A DNA stretch of 64,000 nt from Ophiodon elongatus (Eukaryota; Chordata; Actinopteri; Perciformes; Hexagrammidae): contig JACSYO010000415.1 in NCBI GenBank assembly GCA_016806645.1, positions 8,254,501 to 8,318,500 on the forward strand, in the 5' to 3' direction. This document shows, piece by piece, positions 43,930 through 55,594 of the stretch (position 1 is its first letter; every line of letters starts with the position of its first letter). Both the position numbers and the translations under genes were made by a program. The notes below the pieces were generated by a model. That model saw nothing but the letters and a program-made list of their open reading frames with translations. It made no database searches and was not told the origin of the DNA.

Positions 43930-44070
43930 CAAACGTTTGGATCAGTTTAAGTAAAATGCCAAATGATTATTATAATAAATATTAGCCGATTCATTTTCTG
44001 TCCAACAACTAAATCGATTCTGCTCTCAATTTTTCCGATAATTTGCAGTGATGCATTTCCAACTGTTGGC
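43930..44070. repeat. AGGGCTGCAACTAAC-type repeat, fragment (copy 7)
   Basis: TTATAATAAATATTAGCCGATTCATTTTCTGTCCAACAACTAAATCG resembles the interior of the family. Short and diverged. Confidence 0.4.
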
Positions 44071-45457
44071 TCTGTGCTTATATTACTGTCCTACATACAC
44101 TGGGTGAGAGAAAGATTTGTAAATGGATAGAAAAAAAAAAAAAGTTAAAAACTGCTGTAGATTATTTTCGATGCCGCTTCAAAATACAAAATGTGGCACC
44201 ACCTACTACCGATGCATTACAGTCTCCAGCCGCCCGTCTGACTCTCGGTCTGAGACCCAGATGCACTCGCCAAGTGGGAAGACCGTAGCAGGCATGACAG
44301 ACTGTGATACAACTCACGATTCAGGACAGGTACTGAACAACGTGTCAGCAGCCTCTTCCTGACTTGTCTCACTGCTCACCTCATTCGCGCTCCCTCCTTC
44401 CCTCCCCGCCCTCACAGCATTCCAAGCGGGCAGCAAAGAAAACAAGGCAGGGCCGTTGTGCAATCTAGAAGTTTGATTTCTCCATTATGAGCCACTGACT
44501 TGCTGCTCACCTGGGAGGAAAAGGAGCGATGACAGACTGATTCAGCGTGAGAATATTTGGAATGGGAGGGGAACGCCAAGTAAGCCGTAGGCTACTATAA
44601 ACTGTGCACCCATTCCTGTTTCCAAACCTGAGGAACAGCTCCTCTTTGTCATCCTTTATAACCATTTCCTGCACAGACAAGCGTGAGCACGCGCGTGTGT
44701 GTGTGTGTGTGTATATATATATAAATATATCTTATTGATTACTTTTCAGATATCATTGCAAAAACAAAGATGAGTTATTTGTGCAATGCAACAGTTCACG
44801 GAGGCATTCATCTTTCATTTGACAAACCACCACAGTCAGTTACTCAGAAAAAAAAACGTCAACTGTCCTTGAGTGTGCTTTGTACCTCGGCTATAATTGT
44901 GAAGCAGTCTCTCACTTTGATATCCCTGCTGCTCGAGAGACCATTGTTCACATAAAGTGCATTAATCATTAATACAATACTCGGATACGTTATCAAATCT
45001 CTGTCCAAGGCACAAAAGCCTGTTGTTCAGAGTTCTGCTCGTTCTTTGTTTTGTATGTTTGCTTTTCAAAAAAAAGCTAAATATCTGTCCCTTTCTACAT
45101 GTATAACATCAAACCATTGTTGCTTTGTTTACCATGCAAAGCATTCTCAACGTGATCATGGCAGCCGTCACGCTTATGCAAATTTATTTTTCATAATTTT
45201 CATAATGTGGACTAAATATTGCCCGAGACAGGCAACACAATGCGTCGTCTTTGATGAGAGCGTCTTAACAGATATAAACCAGAAAACTCTCCTCATTACT
45301 TCACTCAGCGACATCAGGAAGTGACTGTCCCAGAGGTAATTGAGGAAACTGAACATGGCAGTCTTCACTTAGGCCAAGTAATCCTCAACCACTGAGGCCA
45401 TCTTACTTGAGTAATGTTACAGAGGTGAACAATAAAATAAAAAAGTGTGGCTGCGAT

Positions 45458-45957
45458 CAGTGGCAGAAAGGATCTAATAAGTCAAGTTCTTGTATTACAC
45501 ACATAACTATTTGAGTTTACTGCACTCATGTATTTATTTGACAGCTACAATTACTTTTCAGATTAAAACATAATGTGCATATAAATCATTCAACCATACA
45601 ATAGTGTAACATAGGTAGAATAGGCTCCATGTGTTTTTTTTAATCCATTTCATCTATCCTATTCTTTTTATTATTAAATTTCATAATCTTCTCTTTTTGT
45701 CTGCACCAGTTATTTTACGGTTTATAATCGTATTGCTTTATTATTAGCCTTCTGTAGAGTGCACTAACCTGTACTTACATGTGATTTATACCGTTTGATT
45801 CAAACACATGTAGAGGACAGGGTCACGTTCCAAGTACTAATAGTATTCAAATGGTTGTACATGCAAGAAATTTGACTTGTAGTTGAGCATTTCCACAGTG
45901 TGGTATTTGTATTTCACTAAAGTAAAAAAAGGGTCTGAATACTTCTTCCACCGCTGG
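45458..45957. repeat. CAGTG...CACTG family, copy 2
   Basis: The left end is CAGTGGCAGAAAGGATCTAA and the right end is GGGTCTGAATACTTCTTCCACCGCTGG. These are complementary ends of the same family as the elements at 2,485 and 48,630. Confidence 0.55.
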
Positions 45958-46024
45958 GTGCACCAGGGTGTCCGTCGCTCCCTCATGGGTGACGCTGCAG
46001 CTCCCTCCCACTAAGCCTCTCTGG

Positions 46025-46098
46025 CGCCCCCTGCCGTCACCTGCGTCCCCTCGAGTCATGTCACGAGCTCAGAGAAGACGCAAAGCGCCATCCACTGG
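46025..46098. promoter_or_regulatory. Two CTCF-like motifs
   Basis: CGCCATCCACTGG at 46,086-46,098 differs from the CTCF core YGCCMYCTRSTGG at one position, and GCGCCCCCTGCCG at 46,025 is a partial match. Motif matching was by eye. Confidence 0.3.
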
Positions 46099-46734
46099 CG
46101 GACCCACTGAATGGAAACGTATGCCTCCAAGTGGGTAATATCGCTCACTTAGTTCACGAGTTAGTTCAACTGCTCGTCCACTTTAAAAAAATAAACCAAA
46201 AAAAAAAAAAGCAATGCAATGCCCTCCCCCTTCCCTCAAATGCACAAGGTAAAACCATCTTAGAGATATTTTCACTGCGACATGTTATTGACTCGATAGT
46301 CTTACCGTCTCTCGCCTCTCCTTTGGAAAAGCTTTTCCTGCAGTCGTTTAAAACACGTCCCCTCCTTTCCACGGTCACTGTCGACCTGTCAATATGTCCA
46401 CAGCCGAGTTAATCATGACGTTATCCACTGGGCCGGTTTTTCTTTGGACAAATCGACGAGGGTGAACTCCTTTTAGCCGAGCAGGCAGCCGACAGCCACC
46501 TGCAAATCAACACGCTTGATTAGAATGACAATCGGCGCTAATTACAACGCAGCCTGCACGCGCCACCTGGCGGCCACTGTTTGCATTGAGGTCCGCGTCC
46601 AATTGAGATTATACCGAGATTATGTTTAACTGGTGGTGATGATTCTCAGTGAAAGCAGGTGAATGCAAGTTTGTGAACAAAAAATATCAATAAAGTCAAT
46701 ACAAATTAATAAATGTATACATATTTACATAAAT

Positions 46735-46747
46735 GTGTGTATATATG

Positions 46748-46801
<54 letters not shown>

Positions 46802-46867
46802 CGTATATATAAATAAATATATATATCTATGCACTTATATATATATCTATATATATATATATATACC

Positions 46868-46898
<31 letters not shown>

Positions 46899-46905
46899 AT
46901 ATACT
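46735..46905. repeat. (TA)n microsatellite, about 170 bp
   Basis: Near-continuous TA/TATATA with ACC and ACG interruptions, self-complementary and cruciform-capable. Overlapping open frames encode only Tyr/Ile. Confidence 0.95.
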
Positions 46906-48629
46906 GTATAAGTGCATGGCTCTTGTATTTTCAAAGAGTTATTGGTTGTGTAACTGTTCCCGCCTTTCCATACTAGCTGCAAAGAGATCCACTCCTAAAG
47001 TGGACTGTATATATATGTGTATTAAACACCCAATTCCGATAGCTGTTATCACGACATGATCACTACACATGGACCCCACTTTGGTAATGATTGATCTACT
47101 GACCTGAATTGATAATTTAATTAGAACCGGCTGCCAGGAAGCACCACACAACTATTCCTCAAGGCAGCTATACCGGCATGACTGCCCCTATCAAGCTGTA
47201 CAGATGGCCCAGTTGAATGGTGCAGTCAGTTTAATTCCCTGTGATCCCAAACTCAAACACACACACACACACAAAAAAAAGAAGGAAAAAAAAGGAAAAA
47301 CACAAATTAAAAACAACTCAAGTGTGCTGCTGGAGATATTTTACAGAGCTCTTCGCGGATATGGTTATCATTACGTAACAGCTGAACATGAATTTTACAT
47401 GATCTATGTTACTGAGCTGTAAATGTTTTTTTTTACATTCATAATGATCATAAATGATGGAGCAGCACAGTGGGTCACTTGGAGGCATCGTGATGCAGAG
47501 AAAACAAGATCAGAGAATGTGCTGTGATTGTGGCCTATACTCTGGTACTAATACTGCACCTTCAGGACAGTATTAGCTTGTCATCGTTTGCATAACCCAA
47601 CGAACAAAGATGTTCATATGTTGACGCCATGGTACAAAACTGCACCATTCAAAATGTCCCTTTTGGGGCGGCCAAACTATAGAACTACAGTCACAGTTGT
47701 AACTTTTAACATGTTTCTGACATTTTGGGAATAATATTAATAATAATAGTGTGGTCCAAAAGACAGATCTCCCAGAAGCACTCTGATCCTTAAATAAAAT
47801 CAACACCACGATTTTTAAATGCTTCAATACAAACAAAAGTGCCAAATTCAAGTTTAAAATTACAATCAGCAAAATGTACTTGAAGTATCCAGAGTGAGCG
47901 CATTCACTGTGCTAAATTGACCGTTTAAGATCATAAATCATCAGTATTTTGATGTTGTAGCTGGTCAAGCTGGAGCTAATTGTATTTATTTAGTGAGCTG
48001 GATTTAATTTAATTTACTTTAGTTCCATTTATTCAGAGGGCTTATCAGTGGCAGGATGCGGTTAAAAAAAATGTCTGACCATTTCCATATAATTTCTGGC
48101 CTTTCCTTTTTTCTTTTCATATTGGCAAAAGATTGCTAAGGAAATAATGAAGCTTTTTGGAATAGAAATTGATTGCTGTTATCCCAGACAGAGTCAAGGC
48201 TCAAGATGAATATCTTTTTAAAATACCACAAGAAAGCCATCACACGGAAATGGATGCAGCCAAACTACCCAACAAAGGATTAATGGAGCGCAATTGTAAA
48301 GGAAATAATCTGTGTGGAGAAATTGACCTTTGCTTTGAGACTACGATGTGTTCAATAAGGACAAAAAAAGGAACAATATATGTCTACTAATAGGCCGTAA
48401 CCCATTACATGTCACACTGAAAGATCCTTTTCTCACAACATTGTCACCGAAAAGCATTAAAAGCAATACGAGACTTTTTTTTCCTTTACTTCATATAGTG
48501 TTGGACACGATTTTTACATTTTTTAATGTTAATCTGCAAAGCATCTGTTAAATATAGCCTTCAGATAGACGTAGCGGAGTAAAAAGCACGAAACATCCCT
48601 CTGAAATGTAATGGAGGTGAAGTACTGGG

Positions 48630-49130
48630 CAGTGATGAAGTACTCAAGTCCATCACTTACGGTAAGTGAAAGTAGCACAGTGTAAAAAATCAGCTATTTA
48701 AAATATTACTAAAGTAAATACAATTTAACGCTAAATGTACTCAAAGTCTGAAAAGTACTCGGAAGGTGCATAATGGCCCTTTCCAGCGTGTACTATTATA
48801 TATAGATGTTCTAGATGGTAAAAGTGGAGATCATTTTAACAACTGTACATATTGTTGGGTAGCAACATGTGTCCTTTTCTGTAAATTGATGATATATTTT
48901 GCATGTAAAATCTAAATGTACACGGTAATAAACGTGGAAAGTGGAGAGGTGAAAAGACGCATTCAATGAAAATACTCAAGTACAGATACCTCAGAATTGT
49001 ACTGTTTTTAGTTACTTTCCACCACTGCTATTAGGCAGCATATGTACAGTAAATACTCAAGTAAATCAGGTTGGTCTAAAACTGCACAACAGTACTTGAG
49101 TAGATGTACTCAATTACTTTCCACCACTGA
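48630..49130. repeat. CAGTG...CACTG family, copy 3 (complete)
   Basis: It starts CAGTGATGAAGTACTCAAGTC and ends GTACTCAATTACTTTCCACCACTG, with AAGTA/TACTT inverted at the two ends. At 501 bp it is the most intact copy in the window, and it carries no open frame. Confidence 0.6.
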
Positions 49131-49559
49131 TGATACACGTCTGACAATGAAATGACTGGTTTTAAAGTGCATCTACTTTGCATTTTGTCTCCTATCTGAT
49201 GTAAAACAACTCAATCTTAAAGTGCATTAAAGCTGCGTCGTGTGCAATCAGGTGAGAGTTTATCTCTTAGAAGCCATCATAATTAATCAACAGCATGAAT
49301 GTGCAGATTTAAAAAAAAAAAAAAAAGATAAAAAGTTAACTTTCATTGCATGCAATTAAAGCCACATATAAGGCAAAATGACACGTTGTCTGCAAAAAAA
49401 ATGAGAGCGGAGTGCCAAGATTAGAACGAGGACCAAGCAGGACTCTTCAAAGCTTTCTGTGATGCGTGTGAGATCACCGCCATACGGGAAGCAAGCGGTG
49501 AGGTGAGCCTTACTCATCACTAGGCGTGTCACTGGCTGCACAGCATCAATGTGATTAGA

Positions 49560-49617
49560 GAGATGGAAGGGGAGGAGGAGGAGGGGGAAGGGGAGGGGGA
49601 GGGTGGGGGAGGGAGTG
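49560..49617. repeat. Purine-rich G/A tract
   Basis: GAGATGGAAGGGGAGGAGG...GGGGGAGGGAG, low-complexity homopurine tract with G-runs that could form a G-quadruplex. Confidence 0.8.
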
Positions 49618-49741
49618 TGAGAGAGATGACCTAATACCCTGTAAAAAGCTATGAAGTCATACTACCTGACTCATATTCCCAGCTGACACCAGCTCTCCCA
49701 ATCACAACATCCCAGTGCATTAATGTGTTTGTTGTTAGGGG

Positions 49742-49798
49742 GTGAGAGTGTGTGTGTGCGTGTGCGTGTGCGCGTGCGCGTGTGTGTGTGTGTCACAC
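49742..49798. repeat. (GT/GC)n alternating purine-pyrimidine tract
   Basis: GTGTGTGTGTGCGTGTGCGTGTGCGCGTGCGCGTGTG, a strong potential Z-DNA former. Confidence 0.9.
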
Positions 49799-49879
49799 AC
49801 TGATGTGTACAGAGTTTAAAGATGGAAAAAAAAAAAGTACAGACGTGATTGTTGAACCAAAGGATTTGCTGCCACAATG

Positions 49880-50205
49880 AATTAATAACAATCCCAAAAT
49901 TGATCAACTGTTATTTTCATAATTTATTATTCACTTATCAAATAAGTCCGTCAAACATTCTCTGGTTCCAGCTTCTCAAATGTGAAGATTTGCTGTTTTT
50001 CTTTCTGTTTCATATCATTTTAAATTGAATATCCTCGGGTCAAAACAAGCATGTCACGTTGGGCTCTGGGAAACTGTGATTAGCATTTATCCTTATTTTC
50101 CCACCATTTATAGACTAAACGATTAATTGACGAATAAAAAAAAAAAACAAGAAGATGAATCAATAGTGAAACTAATCGCTGTAGTGAAATCATTGCAGCC
50201 TAAAA
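49880..50205. repeat. AGGGCTGCAACTAAC-type repeat, inverse, near full length (copy 8)
   Basis: TTCTCTGGTTCCAGCTTCTC, AAATGTGAAGATTTGCTGTT, GGGCTCTGGGAAACTGTGAT and ATAGACTAAACGATTAATTG are near-consensus, ending in a CATTGCAGCCTAA remnant of the AGGGCTGCAA terminus. Confidence 0.65.
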
Positions 50206-50483
50206 AAACAACCAAAGTTGGAATCACTTTTAGCCGTCTTTGGTTTTGTGTGGTGACTTTTGCTGACTGACCCCAAAGATGGAAGATGGAGTTTATGATT
50301 GATTATCTTTGTTCCTGCACGATGCTTTAAGTATGATGAGGTTTGTGCATTTTGATTGTACTCCACCACCTCTCCAATCCCCCTTTATCTCTGTGTTATT
50401 CTATAATATTCTATCAAGTCTTTGCTTGTTTCTTTTTGTCTTATTGTATCATCATTATGTGCAGTGTGTCTGTAAGTACTTGT

Positions 50484-50506
50484 GCTGCTGCTGCTGCTGC
50501 TGCTGC
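50484..50506 (+). repeat. (GCT)7-8 trinucleotide repeat
   Basis: GCTGCTGCTGCTGCTGCTGC read directly, in non-coding DNA. Confidence 0.9.
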
Positions 50507-51069
50507 CCTGGACTCTTCCCTCAACAGCGGAAAAAGCTCACAACAAATAAAAGCAAACACAAATGAGCAAACAAATAAAAGTAAGAAAAAAGAAGAAAAA
50601 AAAAAAGAGGAGAAAAAAAACCAAACACAACATGGCCTCTGGATTTAGAGTTTCATCTGGTCAGCTGATCGACTTCAGGGCTCTCGTCAGCTTATGAGCA
50701 CAAGATGTGGTATCATTTGCATGAGGTCTTACATCATCCCTGAGAGCCCGCTCACTATGGCATCCGCACGTGGTGCTTAGCCAACACGTCCCTTTGTGCT
50801 CGCAGAAGCCTCATTCAAGTGACAGCGGGGCACCAGAAAAGTCCTGAAAAGGACATCTGGCCGTGGAAGTCAAAAGGACGTCCTTTAGGGATTCTTAGAC
50901 ATGTCTTTACAGCCTATTAAGCCTGTACTCTTCGGGAGAGACGGACACTGTCCATAGGTGAAAGCCATATTTGCATGGGCTCTTGGACAAAGAGGTTGGG
51001 AGGCTCCGTGTGTCTCTGCGGCACAGTGAACCACAGCATCTCCCCAAAGATGCCAGGCAGCCTTTCATC

Positions 51070-51132
51070 AGGGGGGGAGGGGTGGGGCGGGGGCGGGGGT
51101 GGGGTGTGGGGGGGGGCGTGGAGGAGGAGGAG
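51070..51132. repeat. G-rich tract with potential G-quadruplexes
   Basis: GGGGGGGAGGGGTGGGGCGG, GGGCGGGGGTGGGGTGTGGG, then more G-runs: many runs of three or more G within 60 bp. Confidence 0.85.
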
Positions 51133-51241
51133 AAACAGCAGTACTGTGACGACCAGATGGTCAAGATCATTGAGGGTTTTTTTTTTTTCATGTGCAAGTA
51201 ACATGACCTCAGCACTCTGGGTTTCACAAGTATCCCGCAGC

Positions 51242-51244
<3 letters not shown>

Positions 51245-51305
<61 letters not shown>

Positions 51306-51320
51306 ACACACACACACACA
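51245..51320. repeat. (CA)38 microsatellite
   Basis: CA repeats with a single ATAC interruption at about 51,300. Confidence 0.95.
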
Positions 51321-53029
51321 GAAATGACAATTGTAGCCCACAGCTAAAGACACTGAGGTCTGAATGAAACCCAGACCTGCTGGGGTCCATTCAGAGCCCG
51401 GAGACGGTATCGGTCAGGTCAACAAAGGTTATGTGGTACAACGACATCACCAATCAGGCCTCCAACAGGCCACACCAAAACTCACACATCCAGGCAGAGA
51501 GGGTTGTGTCGGAGGAACGGGGGGCGGGGGGAGACACACAATCCCAGATCCAAGGTTTTTTATTGATTGGGGCTCTGGACTCCCAGCAGACCCCTTTTAA
51601 TGGAAATCCAGACGACCTCTCGGACGCACTGGCCTCATCCGTGCGACCACTGAGAGGCTCTCCTGGGCTGCTGGTCCCCATCACACCAACCCCTCGGCCA
51701 ATCCTCTGGCCACTCCACTGGGTGGGGTTGGGGATTGGGGCCAGACCTCCTGAGCCCACCCTCTGGTCCCTCATGCATCACGCAATCCTTTTTTTTTTTT
51801 TCATCCATGTTATTGGGTGGAGAGGGGATGTTTTAATCCTGGACTCACACCAGGAGTCTCCCTGTGAGTTCTCATCTGCAACGCACCCTCAGGGAACGAG
51901 CCCCGTCCTGATTGGCACCCAGAGAGCGCGTCTAGACCGCGATCACGCGTGTGAATACACCTGCTCTGTCTTTTTCTGGGACCATTTCAACGCAACACTT
52001 GTGTCATTTCTACTTTCAGAACTGGCTTTGGATATGATATTGTTGCCCAATCCTATGCGTTATTAAAAGGCAGACGGCGTTCTCACTCGAAATGCTAAAA
52101 TATGCATCACATGCCACGCTCAGTCGGTCATATGAGGCCAAAATGGACGACTGCGTGTGTTTTTGTTTTTGTTGTATTTCAGTGGTAACCCGGTTAGAGT
52201 GTAGGAAGGCGCCACACATGATGGGGAATAATTAATTGAATGTAATGGGGGTGGGGGGGTTTAAATGCACAAGTTATACGGGGTGAATTCAACACCTCCC
52301 TCTGGGGAGCACAAAGCAAACACAACGAGAGAATTCATCCGGAAGCAATTTAGATATCAGTGAACATCAAGTGTCCACATGTGTGTAAAGAAATCTCTCT
52401 TCTGGCGGGGTGGAGAAATATAAACAACAACAACAACACAACAAACGGTGGGGCATTGGTGCATTTCATGCTGTTCTCAAACATCCCCAGAGTTCTCCTT
52501 GTCGTTCAGGTAAAGCCTCACGCAACAGATACTCCCTGTACATCCCACCATGCATATGCACAGATGGTAATGGCAGACTAAGCTCCAGTTAGACTGACAC
52601 TTTGAGGAAGCAGAAAACATGGACATCAGTTGTCTCTCAGCACTGGGTGCCAAATTCACAGCCCGTACCAGGTCCAATGTTTCCTCAAAGCTTCACATTT
52701 ATGGTGTTGACCAAAGTGTGGGCTAATAATAATTTACAACTCAGTCAGAAAATAGTTGTATATCATAAGAGGAATGTCTTCCCACTTTATTTTCTGCTGA
52801 TATCATGGATTTGTTGTAAATAGACGTTGCCTACATTTCCACATCTTAATGAGAATAAATGGAAGTTGCAGGTACTTTTCTACCTGTTTGAAACAAAAAC
52901 AAATCTTCAAAAATGGGAAAAAGGTTTCACTACATGTAAGAACTGTATTGGTAAAAAATATATATATATTTTTTTCAAAATATTATTATTATTGTCATCA
53001 ATGCTGCAGTTTGAGTCTTTGTGTAGTAC

Positions 53030-53360
53030 TACAGCCATGCCGTCAGGCGTGGTTTCTGTCGAGGACATCTTGGGGAGTCTATACGCGAACCGAGCGGCGC
53101 GGTTCTTTGTTCACCGGGGCTGCTGCTGCTGTTTTCTTTCTTTCTTTTTTTTTTTAACGGGAAATGTGCGAGGGCTTTTCTGATGTTTCCCCCGCTGCAT
53201 AGGGTCTGCAACGCCTGTCTGACAACTCCCTTTCTCTTCTCCTCCTCGTATACAGCCCCCACCGCCCCAGACACCCTCTTTCCCTCCTATACATAACATC
53301 CTCATGCGCAACGGCGCCGGAGACAAAAACGCGGTGACCTGCCGCAAAGCACGGCTCCAT
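53030..53360. promoter_or_regulatory. CpG-containing block upstream of mex3a
   Basis: ACGCGAACCGAGCGGCGCGG and CATGCGCAACGGCGCCGGAG mark CpG-rich sequence in this divergent region. It may belong to the mex3a promoter or to a distal lmna promoter, as in the human arrangement. Which one is not decidable from sequence. Confidence 0.35.
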
Positions 53361-53706
53361 GGAGGTGGGCGGACCCCCCCCCCCACACACACACACACAC
53401 ACTCCCCACCCCACACACACACTAACAAAAAAATGTCACAAACTCCTTTACCCCCCCCCCACCCACCCCCACCCCCCCACAAAAATCAAAAAAATAATAA
53501 TAATATCAGATGGTCCATGATCCCCCCCCCCCTCCCTAAAAACGCACGAGCCGCTTGTGTTTCTATCTCTCAATGATAAAGTTGACATCATCTTTTCAGC
53601 AGCCCCACCGGATGACCATGTGCGCACTCGTACTTGCACCTTTTCGGTAACGCAACTGTTTACATCCCGGATGGCTGTTCTTACATAAGTCGCCCAAAAT
53701 GCGGTG

Positions 53707-53798
53707 TTTTTTTTTTTTTTTTTTTTTGGTTATTGGTTTTGGGCTTTTTTTTTTTTTTTTTTTTTTTTTCTTTCTTTCTTTCTTTCTTTCTTTCTTTC
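53707..53798 (+). repeat. Poly-T and (CTTT)n pyrimidine tract
   Basis: T21, then T25, then about seven CTTT units ending in a CAG at 53,798-53,800. It could act as a splice acceptor for a mex3a 5' UTR intron, but it may be only a simple repeat. Confidence 0.85.
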
Positions 53799-53799
53799 A

Positions 53800-54258
53800 G
53801 GTTCACACCGCAGCTCTTGTCGCCGTGAACGAGGTCTGCGGTAACAGTGCGGTGGCGGGAGGGACACGGTGAGGTATTGCTCTTCCTTTTCTATAGGCGG
53901 CGCGCGGCGCGGTGTGGGATGCCACGGGCTCGGGAACCTGAGACGGAATGGTACAACGGGAGGGCGGCTCGTTTTGTCTCGGCGAGGAGTGGGGAGCTGT
54001 GTAAACCAGACTGGGTGGAGCAACACACCGCCCGCCCCATCCATCGCGCAGACGGCCTTGTGTCCCGTTCGCCCGGAGCTCGGAGAGAGACTACTGTACT
54101 GAAAAGTCTGGCGGATAGAGAGAGAGGGGGCCGGTCTATGGGAGGGACTAGCGCAAAGGGGGGAATCGGAAGGAGGAGGGGGCGAGGAGGAGGCGGCACG
54201 GGTGCTGTTTCTCCAGTCTCTTTCCCCTGTCTTTGTCTCACACACTCTTTTGTTAGCC
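53800..54258 (+). promoter_or_regulatory. mex3a: mex3a 5' UTR / CpG-rich promoter region
   Basis: Dense CpGs (GGCGGCGCGCGGCGCGGTG near 53,897) continue into the coding exon. No TATA box is evident. A reading frame open upstream of the ATG at 54,259 has no earlier in-frame ATG close by, so the start is taken as MPSLLVLAG by analogy to human MPSLVVSG. Confidence 0.5.
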
Positions 54259-54682
54259 ATGCCTAGCCTGCTGGTTCTAGCAGGGATCATGGAGAAAAAT
54301 GGGGGCTACGCCGGGGATCTGGCCGGCTCCGGCTTCGGAGGCGAAGGTCTCCTCGTGCCGCCCGACGAGGAGGAAGACGACTCCCGTGCCCTCAGGGTCG
54401 CGCTGGGCCAGTTGTCTCTGCTGGGGCTCGGGGAAGGCGAGGACGGCGGCGGAGCCCCAACAACGGGAGTGCAGGACCGGAGTAACAATAACAACAACCA
54501 CCACAACCACACGAACAACGTCGGGGGCGGCGGCGGGGACGCGGCGATCCTGCAAGGGAAGAGCAAGTTGTGCGCCCTGTACGAGAGCTCCTCGAGTGAG
54601 ACGAAGGGACGAGGCTGCAACATAACAGAATGCGTCCCGGTGCCCAGCTCTGAACATGTGGCCGAAATAGTGGGGAGACAAG
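54259..54682 (+). CDS. mex3a: mex3a exon 1
   Basis: ATG 54,259-54,261. It encodes the low-complexity N terminus (SNNNNNHHNHTNN, GGGGG) and CVPVPSSEHVAEIVGRQ, the first half of KH1. It ends with one base of Gly142; donor GTAAAC. Confidence 0.95.
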
Positions 54683-54931
54683 GTAAACCGCTGGCTTGCA
54701 TATTATCCCCCCCTCCCTCACCCTCTACCCTCCCCACCTACCTCCACCACCACCACCCCTCCAAACTTGTGCTTTTATCCCGCTAACAGTGCTGCATTAT
54801 CCCCGCCGTGGTTTCCTGTGTGTGCTTTGTTTTTTCTTTCTTTTTGTGTGTGTTTGTTCTCTAACTGTTACCTGGTGTTATTTGACAAAGAAAAGGGAGT
54901 GGTGTGTGTGTGTGTGTGTGCTCGCGTGTGT

Positions 54932-54987
<56 letters not shown>

Positions 54988-55110
54988 TACTCCCCCGAGA
55001 CATCAGCCTCCCACTTTTTCTTTTTTTTTTTCTCCTCCTGCTAGCAAGTTCTCGTGGTCTCATCATTACACTCAGAACATAGAGACGAGTCGCTCGCTGC
55101 TTTGTGTTTA

Positions 55111-55145
<35 letters not shown>

Positions 55146-55557
55146 CGTGTGTGTGTGTGTGTGTGTGTGTTTTTGTGAGTGGATTTTTGCACAGAGGCAC
55201 GGGAGAGCCCCGTCCCCCTCTCTCTCCTGGGCGAATTATTCTACATCCACGCCATCAATGTCAGCGCACAGACACAGACACACACACACACACGCGCGCA
55301 CGCACACACTGGAGAGAGCACTTGCTTCCTTTGTCGTCTGAGACGCGCCAGACTGTTCAAAAAAAGGCAACGTGCGGCGAAAGAGAGGGAGGAATGTGTT
55401 TCACTTTGAATCGACGAGCTTAGGAAATACACCGAATGTACACATTCGAGTCTCAATGGTAGGAGATGTGTTTCGCCTCTTTCCAAATGTATTCAGCTCG
55501 TTGTTTATGTTGCGCACTGCCCCAGTGACACAATCGGACAATAGAAGCGTGGTCCAC

Positions 55558-55594
<37 letters not shown>

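Larger units (their letters stand above)
41105..53000. other. Divergent intergenic region lmna-mex3a
   Basis: About 12 kb with no exon chain I can support. Recognisable content is repeats and microsatellites (listed separately), a GC-rich open segment at 43.49-43.77 kb and possible CTCF-like sites near 46.0 kb. The stretches 44.1-45.4, 47.0-48.6, 50.2-51.2 and 52.1-53.0 kb show nothing specific beyond simple repeats. Confidence 0.6.

Noticed and set aside
51431..52066. 211-codon plus-strand open frame, the longest non-repeat frame besides mex3a exon 2
   Set aside because: No recognisable domain, includes a Phe run from a T tract, and no initiation or splice context. Kept only as a weak possibility.
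53707..53800. CTTT tract ending in CAG as a definite mex3a 5' UTR splice acceptor
   Set aside because: The tract resembles an acceptor only because of the simple repeat; no matching donor could be assigned.
53730..54290. 186-codon minus-strand frame overlapping mex3a exon 1
   Set aside because: Begins inside mex3a coding sequence and ends in a Lys run from poly-T; the mex3a frame is supported by conserved KH sequence.
54767..55423. 218-codon open frame in the mex3a intron
   Set aside because: Mostly Phe and Cys-Val repeats from T53 and GT tracts.
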